Below, in pieces: positions 1 to 7,631 of a DNA stretch of 34,071 nucleotides. This DNA comes from Bacteroidales bacterium UBA1035 (GTDB taxonomy: Bacteria; Bacteroidota; Bacteroidia; Bacteroidales; Dysgonomonadaceae), in assembly GCA_002316835.1 (NCBI GenBank), contig DCEG01000112.1, positions 61,411-95,481 on the forward strand. Reading direction: 5' to 3'. The notes under the pieces were generated by a model. It searched no databases and was not told the DNA's origin. It saw nothing but the letters and a program-made list of their open reading frames with translations. A program made the position numbers and the translations under genes. Numbering within the stretch: position 1 is the first letter of the stretch; each line of letters opens with the position of its first letter.

Positions 1-59
1 GTTACACGTTCCTCTTTTTTGAAAGTAAAACGTTGTCCTTCAACCATAGATAACAGCAT
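1..59 (-). CDS. rnpA: Ribonuclease P protein component, N-terminal fragment (cut by window edge)
   Basis: Only about the first 19 codons are present, reading leftward off the window. The peptide has the RFTFKKEER pattern typical of the RnpA N-terminus (the protein subunit of the tRNA 5'-maturation ribozyme). Two in-frame ATGs are possible, at 59 and at 47. A GGAGG sequence lies just upstream and is better spaced for the second ATG. The position directly after hemD and DUF4271 matches the usual Bacteroidales order DUF4271-hemD-rnpA. The identification rests on a short peptide plus this context. Confidence 0.7.
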   Translation of the reverse strand, partial: MLLSMVEGQRFTFKKEERV

Positions 60-83
60 TTCCTCCGAAAGCAATTATTATTG

Positions 84-91
84 CAAAGATA
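84..91 (-). promoter_or_regulatory. -7 promoter element (TATCTTTG) for rnpA
   Basis: Read on the minus strand this is TATCTTTG, an exact match to the Bacteroidota -7 consensus TAnnTTTG, about 25-37 bases upstream of the candidate rnpA starts. No well-spaced -33 TTTG is visible. It suggests that rnpA can be transcribed independently of hemD. Confidence 0.5.
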
Positions 92-202
92 ATTGTTTTT
101 GCAATTGATTGTATGCTTAGGAAATAAAAATTAAAATTAATAAAGATTTTCGATATTGAACCTAAGAAACTGTTCAGAATTTCTGAATCGATTGTTGGTT
201 TG

Positions 203-967
203 TCAGGCGTGTTTTTTGTGATTCTCTTTCAGAAAAGCATCAAGTGCCATACTCATCGATGGATACTCAGGAGTTGGTGCTTCACAATCGAGACGCAATC
301 CTTCATCAGAAATGGTCTTTGCAGTTGTAGAACCAAAACAACCGATTGCTATATCACCCTGCTCAAAATTTGGAAAGTTTTTCTTTAACGACTGTACACC
401 CAAAGGACTGAAGAAAATGATCATATCTGTGTCCAGTTTTTCACCCTCTTCATAATCATTGCTCACTGTACGGTACATCACACTGGTTGTATATTTCAGT
501 TTTTTGGATGTTAAATAATTATGTACATCATCGTTGTGTTCTTCCGGAACCGGGAATAACAGGTTTTCTTTTGAATGTTTTGTAAAAGCAGTATTTAAAC
601 CTTCAATTTTTCCGGTTTGACTAAAAAATATTTTTCTTTTTCTGTAAACAATGTATTTTTGCAGATAAAGAGCGACTGTTTCGGAGATACAGAAATATTT
701 CATTGTTTCCGGCATTGTAATCTTTTGCTCCTCACAAAGCGAGAAGAAATTATCAACAGCCGTGCGCGAAGTCATGACAATACCGGTAAAATCCAGGATG
801 TTAATCCGCTGATGACGGAATTCTTTTAAAGACACCCTTTCAACTTTTATGAAAGGCCTGAATTGAAACTCGACATTATATTTCTCACACAATTCAAAAT
901 AAGGAGACTTTCCATTACTCGGTTTGGGTTGAGAAATAAGAATCTTTTTTACTTTACGTATAGTCAT
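203..967 (-). CDS. hemD: Uroporphyrinogen-III synthase
   Basis: 254 aa, the usual HemD length. HemD is a cytoplasmic tetrapyrrole enzyme that cyclises hydroxymethylbilane to uroporphyrinogen III. The family is poorly conserved. Recognisable parts are the N-terminal KILISQP strand, the GIVMTSRTAVDNFF segment where the first Rossmann-like half ends, the second-half FFSPLGVQSL motif (S/T-P-x-G/S-V), and a late GCFGSTTAKTISDEGL motif with the conserved G-x-T-T/A. It starts 6 bases after the DUF4271 gene ends, so the two are probably co-transcribed. No other haem gene lies in the window. Confidence 0.85.
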   Translation of the reverse strand: MTIRKVKKILISQPKPSNGKSPYFELCEKYNVEFQFRPFIKVERVSLKEFRHQRINILDFTGIVMTSRTAVDNFFSLCEEQKITMPETMKYFCISETVALYLQKYIVYRKRKIFFSQTGKIEGLNTAFTKHSKENLLFPVPEEHNDDVHNYLTSKKLKYTTSVMYRTVSNDYEEGEKLDTDMIIFFSPLGVQSLKKNFPNFEQGDIAIGCFGSTTAKTISDEGLRLDCEAPTPEYPSMSMALDAFLKENHKKHA

Positions 968-973
968 AATGTG

Positions 974-1861
974 CTAATTACCTGCAATGTTTACGAGAAA
1001 AATCAATCCTTTATAAATCAAAAAAAAGGGGATGATTTCGATGGCACAAAGGTACAAAAAATAATTGAGGAGCCCCACTTTGTTTTTAGCAAAAATATTT
1101 AACAAATTCCAGAAAACAACGGCTAATATGATAAAAAAAACTATAATAAGTGAAAAAAGGGCTATTCGCCCATACTCAGGCACAAATACAAAGAATAAAG
1201 CGGGTATAAAAATGAGTATCCCACTTAACTCAACTATCCTGAAATACTTTTCGGTCCATCCGCCAATACCCCATTCTACAAAAATATAATCGGTTAATTT
1301 ATATACTAAATATTTAATTACTATTAGTAGTAAAACTCCGAAAAAAATTGCCAGAAAAACAAAAACCGTATTCTTCAGAGATAAATCAGAAATGCCTTTA
1401 TCCCACAAATAAGTAAAGAAAATAATCGTGGATATAAGAATAGTCTGCGAAATTAAAAAAACTTCACTCCAAACGCCTGTCGTAGTAATCTCCTCTTTAA
1501 AAATTGTCCGGTTTCTTACGCCTCCAGAAAAAATATTCCTGAAATTAGCGGCTAACGTTGGGCCTTCCTGATTGAACCAAAATGCAAGAATAACAAAACA
1601 AAAGACAAACAGCAGAAAGAAAATACTCTGGATTGTCTGTGAAAATGGTAGTATTATTCCTGAGAATCCTTGAAGTATATTCTCCGCTGAAGTTGCAACA
1701 ATAGTAGTGTCAATATCAAAAAAAAGCCGGGTACTATCGGTAGGAACGTGCTCAAACGACGAAAATCCGACTCGGATAGAATCGGATTGCTGTGCGATAA
1801 CGTCTTTTTTTAAATACAAAGAAACGGAATCGATCGATATTTCTGGAATTGTATCGAACAC
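974..1861 (-). CDS. DUF4271 domain membrane protein
   Basis: 295 aa. After a soluble N-terminal stretch of about 85 residues there is a run of hydrophobic helices (roughly residues 95-120, 150-170, 183-203, 228-248, 252-272 and 276-292), so it is an integral inner-membrane protein. The pattern and its place directly upstream of hemD match the Bacteroidota family DUF4271, whose function is unknown. The start is GTG at 1861. An in-frame stop lies two codons upstream, so no longer form is possible. The start sits 22 bases after the LOG gene and next to a perfect palindrome at 1866-1877. Confidence 0.8.
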   Translation of the reverse strand: MFDTIPEISIDSVSLYLKKDVIAQQSDSIRVGFSSFEHVPTDSTRLFFDIDTTIVATSAENILQGFSGIILPFSQTIQSIFFLLFVFCFVILAFWFNQEGPTLAANFRNIFSGGVRNRTIFKEEITTTGVWSEVFLISQTILISTIIFFTYLWDKGISDLSLKNTVFVFLAIFFGVLLLIVIKYLVYKLTDYIFVEWGIGGWTEKYFRIVELSGILIFIPALFFVFVPEYGRIALFSLIIVFFIILAVVFWNLLNIFAKNKVGLLNYFLYLCAIEIIPFFLIYKGLIFLVNIAGN

Positions 1862-1883
1862 AAATCACAAATTTGTGACAAAT

Positions 1884-2498
1884 TTACAACTCTTTTTTGT
1901 CATATTTATTAAAAGATGGCTGCCAAGCTTCAAAATTTTGCAGACAATCAATCACTTCGTCAGGAGAATCAACTACCTGCCACATTTTGCTATAATTATG
2001 ATGAAGAAATTTTTCTTCGATCATTTTGTTGAACATCTCAAGCAACGGATCGTAATAACCATTGATATTGAGAATGATAATAGGGTTCTTGTATAATCCC
2101 AATTGTTTCCACGTAAGGATTTCCGCTAATTCTTCCAGTGTTCCGAATCCTCCGGGAAGTGCAATGGCTGCATCGGATTGCTTTGCCATCAGAGATTTCC
2201 GTTCGTGCATCGATTCGGTTACTACCAATTCCGTCAGCTGAGAATGACACCATCCCGAATCGATCATGAATTGCGGAATAATTCCTTTTACTTTCCCGCC
2301 ATTTTCCAATACGCTGTCATTTACCGCACCCATTAATCCCTGACTTCCGGCACCGGTTACACACGTGATATTGTTTTTCGCCAATATTTTTCCCAATTGT
2401 TTGGCAGCATCGAAATACACGTCTTCGATATGTGCACTGGAAGCACAATAAACAACAACGTTTACTTCTGAAGAGTTTTCTTTGTCTTGCATTGGCAA
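1884..2498 (-). CDS. LOG family protein (TIGR00730), nucleoside monophosphate phosphoribohydrolase-like
   Basis: 204 aa. A Rossmann-fold protein with the LOG signature: GAGSQGLMGAV near residues 49-59, MHERK at 98-102, and PGGFGTLEE at 115-123, whose Glu and Arg are catalytic in characterised members. Family members hydrolyse nucleoside 5'-monophosphates to base plus ribose 5-phosphate, including cytokinin nucleotides in plants and some bacteria. The physiological substrate here is unknown. A second in-frame Met at residue 3 is an alternative start. It lies 54 bases downstream of metK, with a terminator-like hairpin between them. Confidence 0.85.
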   Translation of the reverse strand: MPMQDKENSSEVNVVVYCASSAHIEDVYFDAAKQLGKILAKNNITCVTGAGSQGLMGAVNDSVLENGGKVKGIIPQFMIDSGWCHSQLTELVVTESMHERKSLMAKQSDAAIALPGGFGTLEELAEILTWKQLGLYKNPIIILNINGYYDPLLEMFNKMIEEKFLHHNYSKMWQVVDSPDEVIDCLQNFEAWQPSFNKYDKKEL

Positions 2499-2515
2499 TT
2501 TTTTAAAGATTAAAA

Positions 2516-2542
2516 CATCGGCCGGTTCGAAACCAGCCGATG
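2516..2542 (-). terminator. Intrinsic terminator after metK
   Basis: Minus-strand hairpin CATCGGC...GCCGATG (7 bp), then one mismatch and an inner GGTT/AACC. It is followed on the minus strand by TTTTAATCTTT. It sits 10 bases after the metK stop and before the LOG gene, so part of the metK transcription should end here. Confidence 0.65.
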
Positions 2543-2552
2543 ATTATGAATT

Positions 2553-3857
2553 TTACAATCCGAATTCTTTTTTAATTACATCCACGTAATCAAGTTTTTC
2601 CCAGGTGAAGAGTTCTACTTCCTTCACAACGGGTTCCGGCATATAACGGGACTCGAACTTTTTTGTAACAATCTGAGGTTCACGTCCCATGTGTCCATAT
2701 GAAGCAGTTTCCAGGTAAATGGGATTACGGAGTTTCAATCGGGTTTCAATGGCTTTGGGACGCATATCGAATATAGATTCCACTTTTTTAGCAATTTCGG
2801 CATCATTAAAACTCACATTGCTTTTTCCGAATGTATTCACATAAATATTCATCGGATGCGCCACACCAATGGCATAAGCAACCTGTATCAACACTTCAGA
2901 GGCAACTCCGGCAGCAACTAAATTTTTGGCAATATGCCGAGCTGCATACGCTGCTGAACGATCAACTTTCGACGGGTCTTTTCCCGAGAAAGCACCGCCA
3001 CCATGCGCTGCCTTTCCACCATAAGTATCTACAATAATTTTACGTCCGGTTAATCCCGTATCTCCATGCGGTCCGCCAATAACAAATTTTCCGGTAGGAT
3101 TTACGTGATACTTGATGCTATTGTCGAAAAGCTTATGAATGTCTTTTGCATTTTTATATTTTTCGCGAACACGCGGAACAAGAATCGTTTTCACGTCTTG
3201 TGCAATTTGCTGTTGCATTGCGGCATCGGCCTTTAATGCAGCTTCTTTAGTATTACTTTCCGGATAGATAAATTCATCGTGCTGTGTAGAAACCACAATC
3301 GTATCAATACGAACGGGAGTTCCATCTTGCGAATACTCAATGGTAACCTGCGATTTGGCATCGGGACGAAGATATGGCATCAGCTGAATCTCATTTTTAC
3401 GAATATAGGCCAACTCGCGAAGCAAAGCATGACTTAAATCCAATGCCAGCGGCATATAATTCTCGGTTTCCGCCGTGGCGTAACCAAACATCATTCCCTG
3501 ATCGCCGGCTCCTTGATCCATGGGATCGGCTTTGCCGTCAACACCGCGGTTGATATCGTCTGATTGTTCATGAATGCTCGAGAAAACACCGCACGATTTA
3601 GCCTCAAACTGATATTCACTTTTAGTGTAACCAATTTCAGTAATTACTTTACGCGCCACTTCGGCAACATCCACATATGTATTTGATTTAACTTCCCCGG
3701 CAAGAACAACCTGTCCGGTTGTCACTAACGTTTCGCAAGCTACTTTCGAGTTCGGATCATATGCCAGAAACTCGTCAAGCAAAGCATCCGATATCTGATC
3801 GGCTACTTTATCGGGATGTCCTTCGGACACCGATTCGGAGGTAAAGAAATAATTCAT
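2553..3857 (-). CDS. metK: S-adenosylmethionine synthetase
   Basis: 434 aa from the chosen start. MetK makes S-adenosylmethionine from methionine and ATP in the cytoplasm. Family motifs are clear: GHPDK at residues 13-17 (ATP-binding His14 and Asp16), the GAGDQGMMFGYA hexapeptide region, and the glycine-rich GGGAFSGKDPSKVDRS loop. An in-frame ATG 12 codons upstream (3893) exists, but those codons encode a cysteine-rich, non-conserved stretch inside a 7-bp tandem repeat, and MNYFFTSESV is the conserved N-terminus, so 3857 is preferred. The long leader carries a SAM-II-like aptamer, which suggests feedback control by the enzyme's own product. Confidence 0.97.
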   Translation of the reverse strand: MNYFFTSESVSEGHPDKVADQISDALLDEFLAYDPNSKVACETLVTTGQVVLAGEVKSNTYVDVAEVARKVITEIGYTKSEYQFEAKSCGVFSSIHEQSDDINRGVDGKADPMDQGAGDQGMMFGYATAETENYMPLALDLSHALLRELAYIRKNEIQLMPYLRPDAKSQVTIEYSQDGTPVRIDTIVVSTQHDEFIYPESNTKEAALKADAAMQQQIAQDVKTILVPRVREKYKNAKDIHKLFDNSIKYHVNPTGKFVIGGPHGDTGLTGRKIIVDTYGGKAAHGGGAFSGKDPSKVDRSAAYAARHIAKNLVAAGVASEVLIQVAYAIGVAHPMNIYVNTFGKSNVSFNDAEIAKKVESIFDMRPKAIETRLKLRNPIYLETASYGHMGREPQIVTKKFESRYMPEPVVKEVELFTWEKLDYVDVIKKEFGL

Positions 3858-3871
3858 ATTTTTGAGACAAT

Positions 3872-3898
3872 AGAACCAAGAACAAAGAACCAAGACAA
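3872..3898. repeat. 7-bp imperfect tandem repeat in metK leader
   Basis: Plus-strand units AGAACCA, AGAACAA, AGAACCA, then a partial AGACAA. The repeat ends 14 bases before the metK start codon. A different 7-bp repeat occupies the same position upstream of recR. Confidence 0.75.
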
Positions 3899-3983
3899 TT
3901 TGTACTGTCGAAAGCTTTGCTTTGGTTGTGATTAATAAAATTTATTTATAAACAAGGGAGAGATAAAAAGATGCGTGCAAGGA

Positions 3984-4009
3984 GGAAAAAATCGAAATAC
4001 AGAGTTTCG
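3984..4009 (-). promoter_or_regulatory. Possible expression-platform hairpin downstream of the SAM-II-like aptamer
   Basis: On the minus strand CGAAA-(7 nt)-UUUCG is followed by AUUUUUUCC. The 5-bp stem can extend past one A/A mismatch by pairing the aptamer tail's AAA with the U tract. That would make this hairpin compete with the conserved GCUAAAA tail. The stem is short, so the assignment is tentative. Confidence 0.35.
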
Positions 4010-4056
4010 TTTTAGCATTTTTTTCTGTGGTTGCAAGCAGTTCAAATCTGTCCACA
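4008..4056 (-). ncRNA. SAM-II-like riboswitch aptamer upstream of metK
   Basis: Read on the minus strand: a P1 stem UGUGG (4056-4052) pairs perfectly with CCACA (4030-4026) across a loop containing GAUUUGAACUG and CUUGCAA. It is followed by an A-rich run and the tail AUGCUAAAACG. Loop GAUUU, loop UUGCAA and the 3' GCUAAA are the conserved parts of the SAM-II class as I know it, and loop GCA can pair with tail UGC to form the pseudoknot. SAM-II is an established class of Alphaproteobacteria and Bacteroidota that represses methionine/SAM genes when SAM is bound. The placement about 150 bases upstream of metK fits exactly. Confidence 0.8.
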
Positions 4057-4072
4057 TTGTTGTTTTCGGATG

Positions 4073-4080
4073 CAAAGATA
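4073..4080 (-). promoter_or_regulatory. -7 promoter element (TATCTTTG) for the metK leader
   Basis: On the minus strand TATCTTTG matches TAnnTTTG. It lies 16 bases upstream of the riboswitch P1 stem, the right place for a transcript beginning just before the aptamer. No -33 TTTG at 19-21 bases is evident. Confidence 0.6.
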
Positions 4081-4142
4081 GAGAATAATTGACAAAAACA
4101 GACATTCTTGAATGTTAAAATATTTTATAGTTTATCATCCGA

Positions 4143-4173
4143 TTGATTAAGAGTGGCAGAATGCTTATTTTTG
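4143..4173 (+). promoter_or_regulatory. Promoter of the amidase gene (TTG-N20-TATTTTTG)
   Basis: TTG at 4143-4145, a 20-base spacer, then TATTTTTG at 4166-4173. This is the full Bacteroidota housekeeping promoter pattern, 21 bases before the ATG at 4195. It diverges from the metK promoter about 90 bases away. Confidence 0.7.
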
Positions 4174-4194
4174 CAGGCTAACAAATGACTTTAG

Positions 4195-5214
4195 ATGAAA
4201 CTACGATATATAATCATAACTATTGTTCTTTCGGGTTGTCTTTCCCCCCTGTTCGTCTCTGCTCAAGACATGGCTTATCCCATTGAAGGTGATGGAATTC
4301 TTTCTTTTTTACGCCGATGGAACCGAATTGACACATCCTACGTTCGGGAATTCAAGGAGCTGAACTTCGACAGAATTAACGCACAAGGCGGTTTGGAACT
4401 CGGCACGGTTTATCTGATACCCCCACTCCATCCGGGCGATGTGTATCCGGCTCCCGAAGTGGTGAATCAACCGACAGAACGAAATATTTTCGGAGAAAAG
4501 TACAAAGATTTTGCCGTTGCTTCCGATAATCTGAAAGATGCCTGTTTTTACATCATGAGCGGACACGGCGGCCCCGATCCGGGGGCTGTTACACGCATCG
4601 GCGGACGGGAGTTGCACGAAGATGAGTACAATTACGATTTTGCACTCCGACTCGCACGCAACCTGATGATGCACGGTGCAACCGTTTACGTGGTAATTCA
4701 GGATGAGTACGACGGCATTCGCGATGAACGATACCTGATGAACAACAACGGAGAAACGTGCATGGGCGAACCCATTCCGAAATCGCAGATAGACCGGCTG
4801 AAACAACGGGTGGATAATGTAAATGATCTGTTTGAAAGGGATAAAGCGAAGTTTAAATACATTCGCGCATTGGAAATTCATATTGATAGCCGCAATCCGA
4901 AAGAGCAAATCGATCTGTTTCTTTACTATGCAGATAATCCACAAAGTCGTTTGACTTCCTATACATTGCGAAACGAAATTTTAAAACAATATCAAAAACA
5001 CCAGCCGAACAGAGGGTTTATTGGAAACGTTAGTCACCGTGACTTGTACATTCTCCGACAGCTTGATCCACCAGCCATAATGGTAGAAGTGGGAAACTTC
5101 CAAAACGCACGCGACCGATTACGCATCCTTGACCCTAACAACCGGCAGGCTATCGCCAACTGGATGACGAATGCTTTTATGGAAGATTACAGAAGGGTGG
5201 TGAGGAATAATTAA
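4195..5214 (+). CDS. Exported N-acetylmuramoyl-L-alanine amidase (Amidase_3)
   Basis: 339 aa with an N-terminal signal peptide (hydrophobic residues 5-22, cleavage probably after VSA-Q). Zinc amidases of this family cut the amide bond between MurNAc and the stem peptide of peptidoglycan in the periplasm. Visible ligands and catalytic residues are His124 in SGHGGPDPGA, Glu142 or Glu144 in HEDEYNYDFA, His229 in ALEIHID, and Glu298 in MVEVGNF. Residues 30-80 (GILSFLRRW...LNFDRINAQGGLELGTVYLIP) have the spacing of a degenerate LysM-like fold, which would anchor it to the wall. Monocistronic by context, with its own promoter. Confidence 0.88.
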   Translation: MKLRYIIITIVLSGCLSPLFVSAQDMAYPIEGDGILSFLRRWNRIDTSYVREFKELNFDRINAQGGLELGTVYLIPPLHPGDVYPAPEVVNQPTERNIFGEKYKDFAVASDNLKDACFYIMSGHGGPDPGAVTRIGGRELHEDEYNYDFALRLARNLMMHGATVYVVIQDEYDGIRDERYLMNNNGETCMGEPIPKSQIDRLKQRVDNVNDLFERDKAKFKYIRALEIHIDSRNPKEQIDLFLYYADNPQSRLTSYTLRNEILKQYQKHQPNRGFIGNVSHRDLYILRQLDPPAIMVEVGNFQNARDRLRILDPNNRQAIANWMTNAFMEDYRRVVRNN

Positions 5215-5281
5215 TTATCATCGATAAGCGTCTGACGCATTGAAAAGTCAGTTATTTTATCGGGTTCAACCATTTATTTCT

Positions 5282-5289
5282 TATTTTTG
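5282..5289 (+). promoter_or_regulatory. -7 promoter element (TATTTTTG) for the GH5 gene
   Basis: TATTTTTG matches TAnnTTTG 36 bases before the ATG at 5325. Because it overlaps the GTG at 5289, it argues against that codon as the start of the glycosidase. Confidence 0.55.
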
Positions 5290-5324
5290 TGAATATTTTA
5301 TACACTAGTTTAATTCCTGCCAGA

Positions 5325-6836
5325 ATGAAAAAAACATATAGATACCTGCTCCCTGTGTTGCTGTTCGTATTATTAAACTGCAACAGCAGTAATCCGCCTA
5401 CAGAGATTGAAAAAGAACAAACCTGGGCAAGTGCGCAGGAAATTAATGCTCGATTAAGCAAAGGTATCAATATCGGGAATACTTTTGAAGCCATGCAATC
5501 GTGGCAAGCTCCGTTTGACCCGGCAGATTTAAAACGCATCGCCGATCTCGGATTCAATCATGTCAGGATTCCCATCCGTTGGGAACGTGACGACAGGAGC
5601 ATGTCTAAGGCTCCTTACACTATTCGCACTGATTTTATGAAAACCATTAAATCGGTTGTCGACGAAGCATTAAAAAATAAGCTACACGTTATCATCAATA
5701 TGCATCACCATGATGCACTTATGGCAAATCCAACGGGTGAGAAACCACGATTTCTTTCGCAATGGGAGCAAATTTCTGATTTCTTTAAAGATTATCCCGA
5801 CAGTTTGTTGTTTGAAATACAAAACGAACCCCACGATAAACTAACGCCCGATTTGTGGAATGATTATGCAAATGAAGCACTGAAGGTTATTCGAAAAACC
5901 AATCCTAAACGTTCCGTTTTAATAGGAACTGCAGAATGGGGCGGTGTTGGAGGTCTTAAATCGCTCATAATCCCAAACGACACTCACCTCATTCTCACTA
6001 TCCATTATTACAATCCGTTCCAGTTCACGCATCAGGGAGCGAGTTGGGCGCAAGGATCGGAAGCATGGCTAGGAACTAAGTGGCAGGACACAGAATTCGA
6101 ACGGCAAGCTATAGTCGAGGATTTCAAAGCTGCTGTAAAATTATCAAAAGAAAAGAATATTCCGGTTCATATTGGTGAGTTCGGAGCTTATTCGCGTGCC
6201 GATATCGATTCGCGCGTGAAATGGACGCGATTCTTAAGCCGCTGGTTCGAACAACAAAATTTCAGCTGGGCATACTGGGAATGGAATTCAGGCTTTGGCA
6301 TTTACGACCCCGGAAACAAACAAATCAATCAAAGGTTGGCAGATGCATTAATAAAAGATGAATTACCTGCTGCTTATGTTCCAAACTATCTTTCCATTTA
6401 TAGCAGTAATTTCTCCAATGGACAAAATGACGGGTGGTTTTTGACGAATAATGATGCGTCTGCTCAGTCAACCATGAGTATCGCTAACAACAAAGCAACT
6501 TTCTCTATTACTAAGCCTGGAACTGCAGAATGGCATATTCAGTTTATAAAATCGGGTCTGAACATTGAGCAGGGAAAAACGTATAGATTGCGTTTCAATG
6601 CTTACTCGCCTGATAGCGACAGCAGAATTATAAGCGTTAATCTTTCAAAAGATTCCGACCCGTGGACAAATTATGGCGGAAAATCGGTTAGTATCGATAA
6701 AGCCGATACTCAGTACAATCTCGTTTTCACATCCGCATATACTGATCTGCAGTCAAGAATTGTATTCTCGATTGGGAACGCCGGAAATTCCGGCGTAGTT
6801 TTATCGAATATTCAGTTGATGGAAGTAAAGTTTTAA
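5325..6836 (+). CDS. Lipoprotein glycoside hydrolase family 5 (endoglucanase-like) with C-terminal carbohydrate-binding-like domain
   Basis: 503 aa. It begins with a lipoprotein signal ending in LLNC (Cys19). The catalytic GH5 barrel spans about residues 35-350, with the acid/base Glu168 in FEIQNEPH, the nucleophile Glu285 in PVHIGEFGAYS, and conserved NMHHHD and IHYYNPFQFTH motifs. Residues about 365-503 form a beta-rich module resembling CBM_4_9-type carbohydrate-binding domains. GH5 enzymes cleave beta-1,4-glucans, mannans and related polymers; the specificity cannot be read here. No SusC/SusD pair is adjacent, so this is not a visible polysaccharide utilization locus. A GTG 12 codons upstream lies inside a promoter element, so the ATG at 5325 is used. 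Confidence 0.88.
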   Translation: MKKTYRYLLPVLLFVLLNCNSSNPPTEIEKEQTWASAQEINARLSKGINIGNTFEAMQSWQAPFDPADLKRIADLGFNHVRIPIRWERDDRSMSKAPYTIRTDFMKTIKSVVDEALKNKLHVIINMHHHDALMANPTGEKPRFLSQWEQISDFFKDYPDSLLFEIQNEPHDKLTPDLWNDYANEALKVIRKTNPKRSVLIGTAEWGGVGGLKSLIIPNDTHLILTIHYYNPFQFTHQGASWAQGSEAWLGTKWQDTEFERQAIVEDFKAAVKLSKEKNIPVHIGEFGAYSRADIDSRVKWTRFLSRWFEQQNFSWAYWEWNSGFGIYDPGNKQINQRLADALIKDELPAAYVPNYLSIYSSNFSNGQNDGWFLTNNDASAQSTMSIANNKATFSITKPGTAEWHIQFIKSGLNIEQGKTYRLRFNAYSPDSDSRIISVNLSKDSDPWTNYGGKSVSIDKADTQYNLVFTSAYTDLQSRIVFSIGNAGNSGVVLSNIQLMEVKF

Positions 6837-7438
6837 AGCATTCCCAATTCCTTTAGCTTCTCTTCCAGATTCACTTCTGGCGTGAAATGTATAGTTTTGA
6901 ATCCCAACAGATTTGCTGTATCAATATTGAGAGCATTATCATCAATAAACAAGGTTTCTTCGGGATTTAAATTATACCTGTCCAATAAAACATAGTACAA
7001 CTTGGGATCGGGTTTTATCAGTTTTTCATCTCCCGAAACCACAATTCCTTTCAGGTGCTTGAAAAAGTCGTATCGTTCCATAGCCACCGGAATGGTTTCG
7101 GCCGACCAGTTGGTTAATCCGTACGTATTATAATTCTCACTCAGAGGCTTTACCAACCGGGAGTTTTGTTCGATCTCACCACCAAGCATTTCTGCCCATC
7201 TGCCGTAATACATCGCAATTTCGTCTTTGTATTCGGGAAATTCCTGTTGTTTTTCCGCCGTTGCTATCGCCACAGGACGACCGGTATCCTGCAGGACGTT
7301 CCATTTATAAGTGCATACGTTATTCAGAAAATGCTCCATTTGAGATTGATCATCAAATACTTTTTTGTATAGATATTCGGGATTCCAATCGATCAACACT
7401 CCGCCAAAATCGAAAACGATGTTTTTTATTTGCTCCAT
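6833..7438 (-). CDS. HAD-superfamily phosphatase (subfamily IA)
   Basis: 201 aa. All four HAD motifs are present: DFGGVLIDW (residues 10-18, with the nucleophile Asp10 of FDFGG; the usual second Asp is Asp17 of LID), GLTNWS (motif II), IKPDPKLY (motif III Lys), and LFIDDN (motif IV). The small helical cap fits the phosphoglycolate phosphatase / epoxide-hydrolase-like subfamily, which removes phosphate from small metabolites in the cytoplasm. The substrate is unknown. Its stop overlaps the stop of the convergent GH5 gene by 3-4 bases, so the two mRNAs have complementary 3' ends. Confidence 0.85.
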   Translation of the reverse strand: MEQIKNIVFDFGGVLIDWNPEYLYKKVFDDQSQMEHFLNNVCTYKWNVLQDTGRPVAIATAEKQQEFPEYKDEIAMYYGRWAEMLGGEIEQNSRLVKPLSENYNTYGLTNWSAETIPVAMERYDFFKHLKGIVVSGDEKLIKPDPKLYYVLLDRYNLNPEETLFIDDNALNIDTANLLGFKTIHFTPEVNLEEKLKELGML

Positions 7439-7464
7439 TATTTTGTTTTACTTGTGATTTGAGA

Positions 7465-7472
7465 CAAAAATA
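7465..7472 (-). promoter_or_regulatory. -7 promoter element (TATTTTTG) for the HAD gene
   Basis: Minus-strand TATTTTTG matches TAnnTTTG, 26 bases before the HAD start codon. No correctly spaced -33 element was seen. Confidence 0.5.
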
Positions 7473-7583
7473 GTACTTTTTCTTCAAAAAGAGGTTTTGG
7501 TAAATCATAAAATCAAAGTCATAAAATTTCCGATAATTTGTTAAATGAACGATTTACAGGTGTTTCATTAGGGTTATTTTCCT

Positions 7584-7591
7584 TATTTTTG
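7584..7591 (+). promoter_or_regulatory. -7 promoter element (TATTTTTG) for the NlpC/P60 gene
   Basis: TATTTTTG matches TAnnTTTG, 40 bases before the ATG at 7632. The -33 region is only weakly matched. Confidence 0.55.
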
Positions 7592-7631
7592 CACAGCAAA
7601 AGAAAAAATTTATACAAAAAAACTGGAATTA

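Noticed and set aside
3858..3893. Upstream ATG extending MetK by 12 residues
   Set aside because: The extension lies in a tandem repeat and is not part of the conserved MetK N-terminus.
4309..4944. 211-codon minus-strand ORF inside the amidase gene
   Set aside because: Fully antisense to a well-supported enzyme gene; its product has no recognisable motif and is what GC-patterned coding DNA often gives on the opposite strand.
5289..5324. GTG start giving a longer GH5 protein
   Set aside because: The GTG overlaps a good -7 promoter element and the added residues would precede a complete lipoprotein signal peptide.
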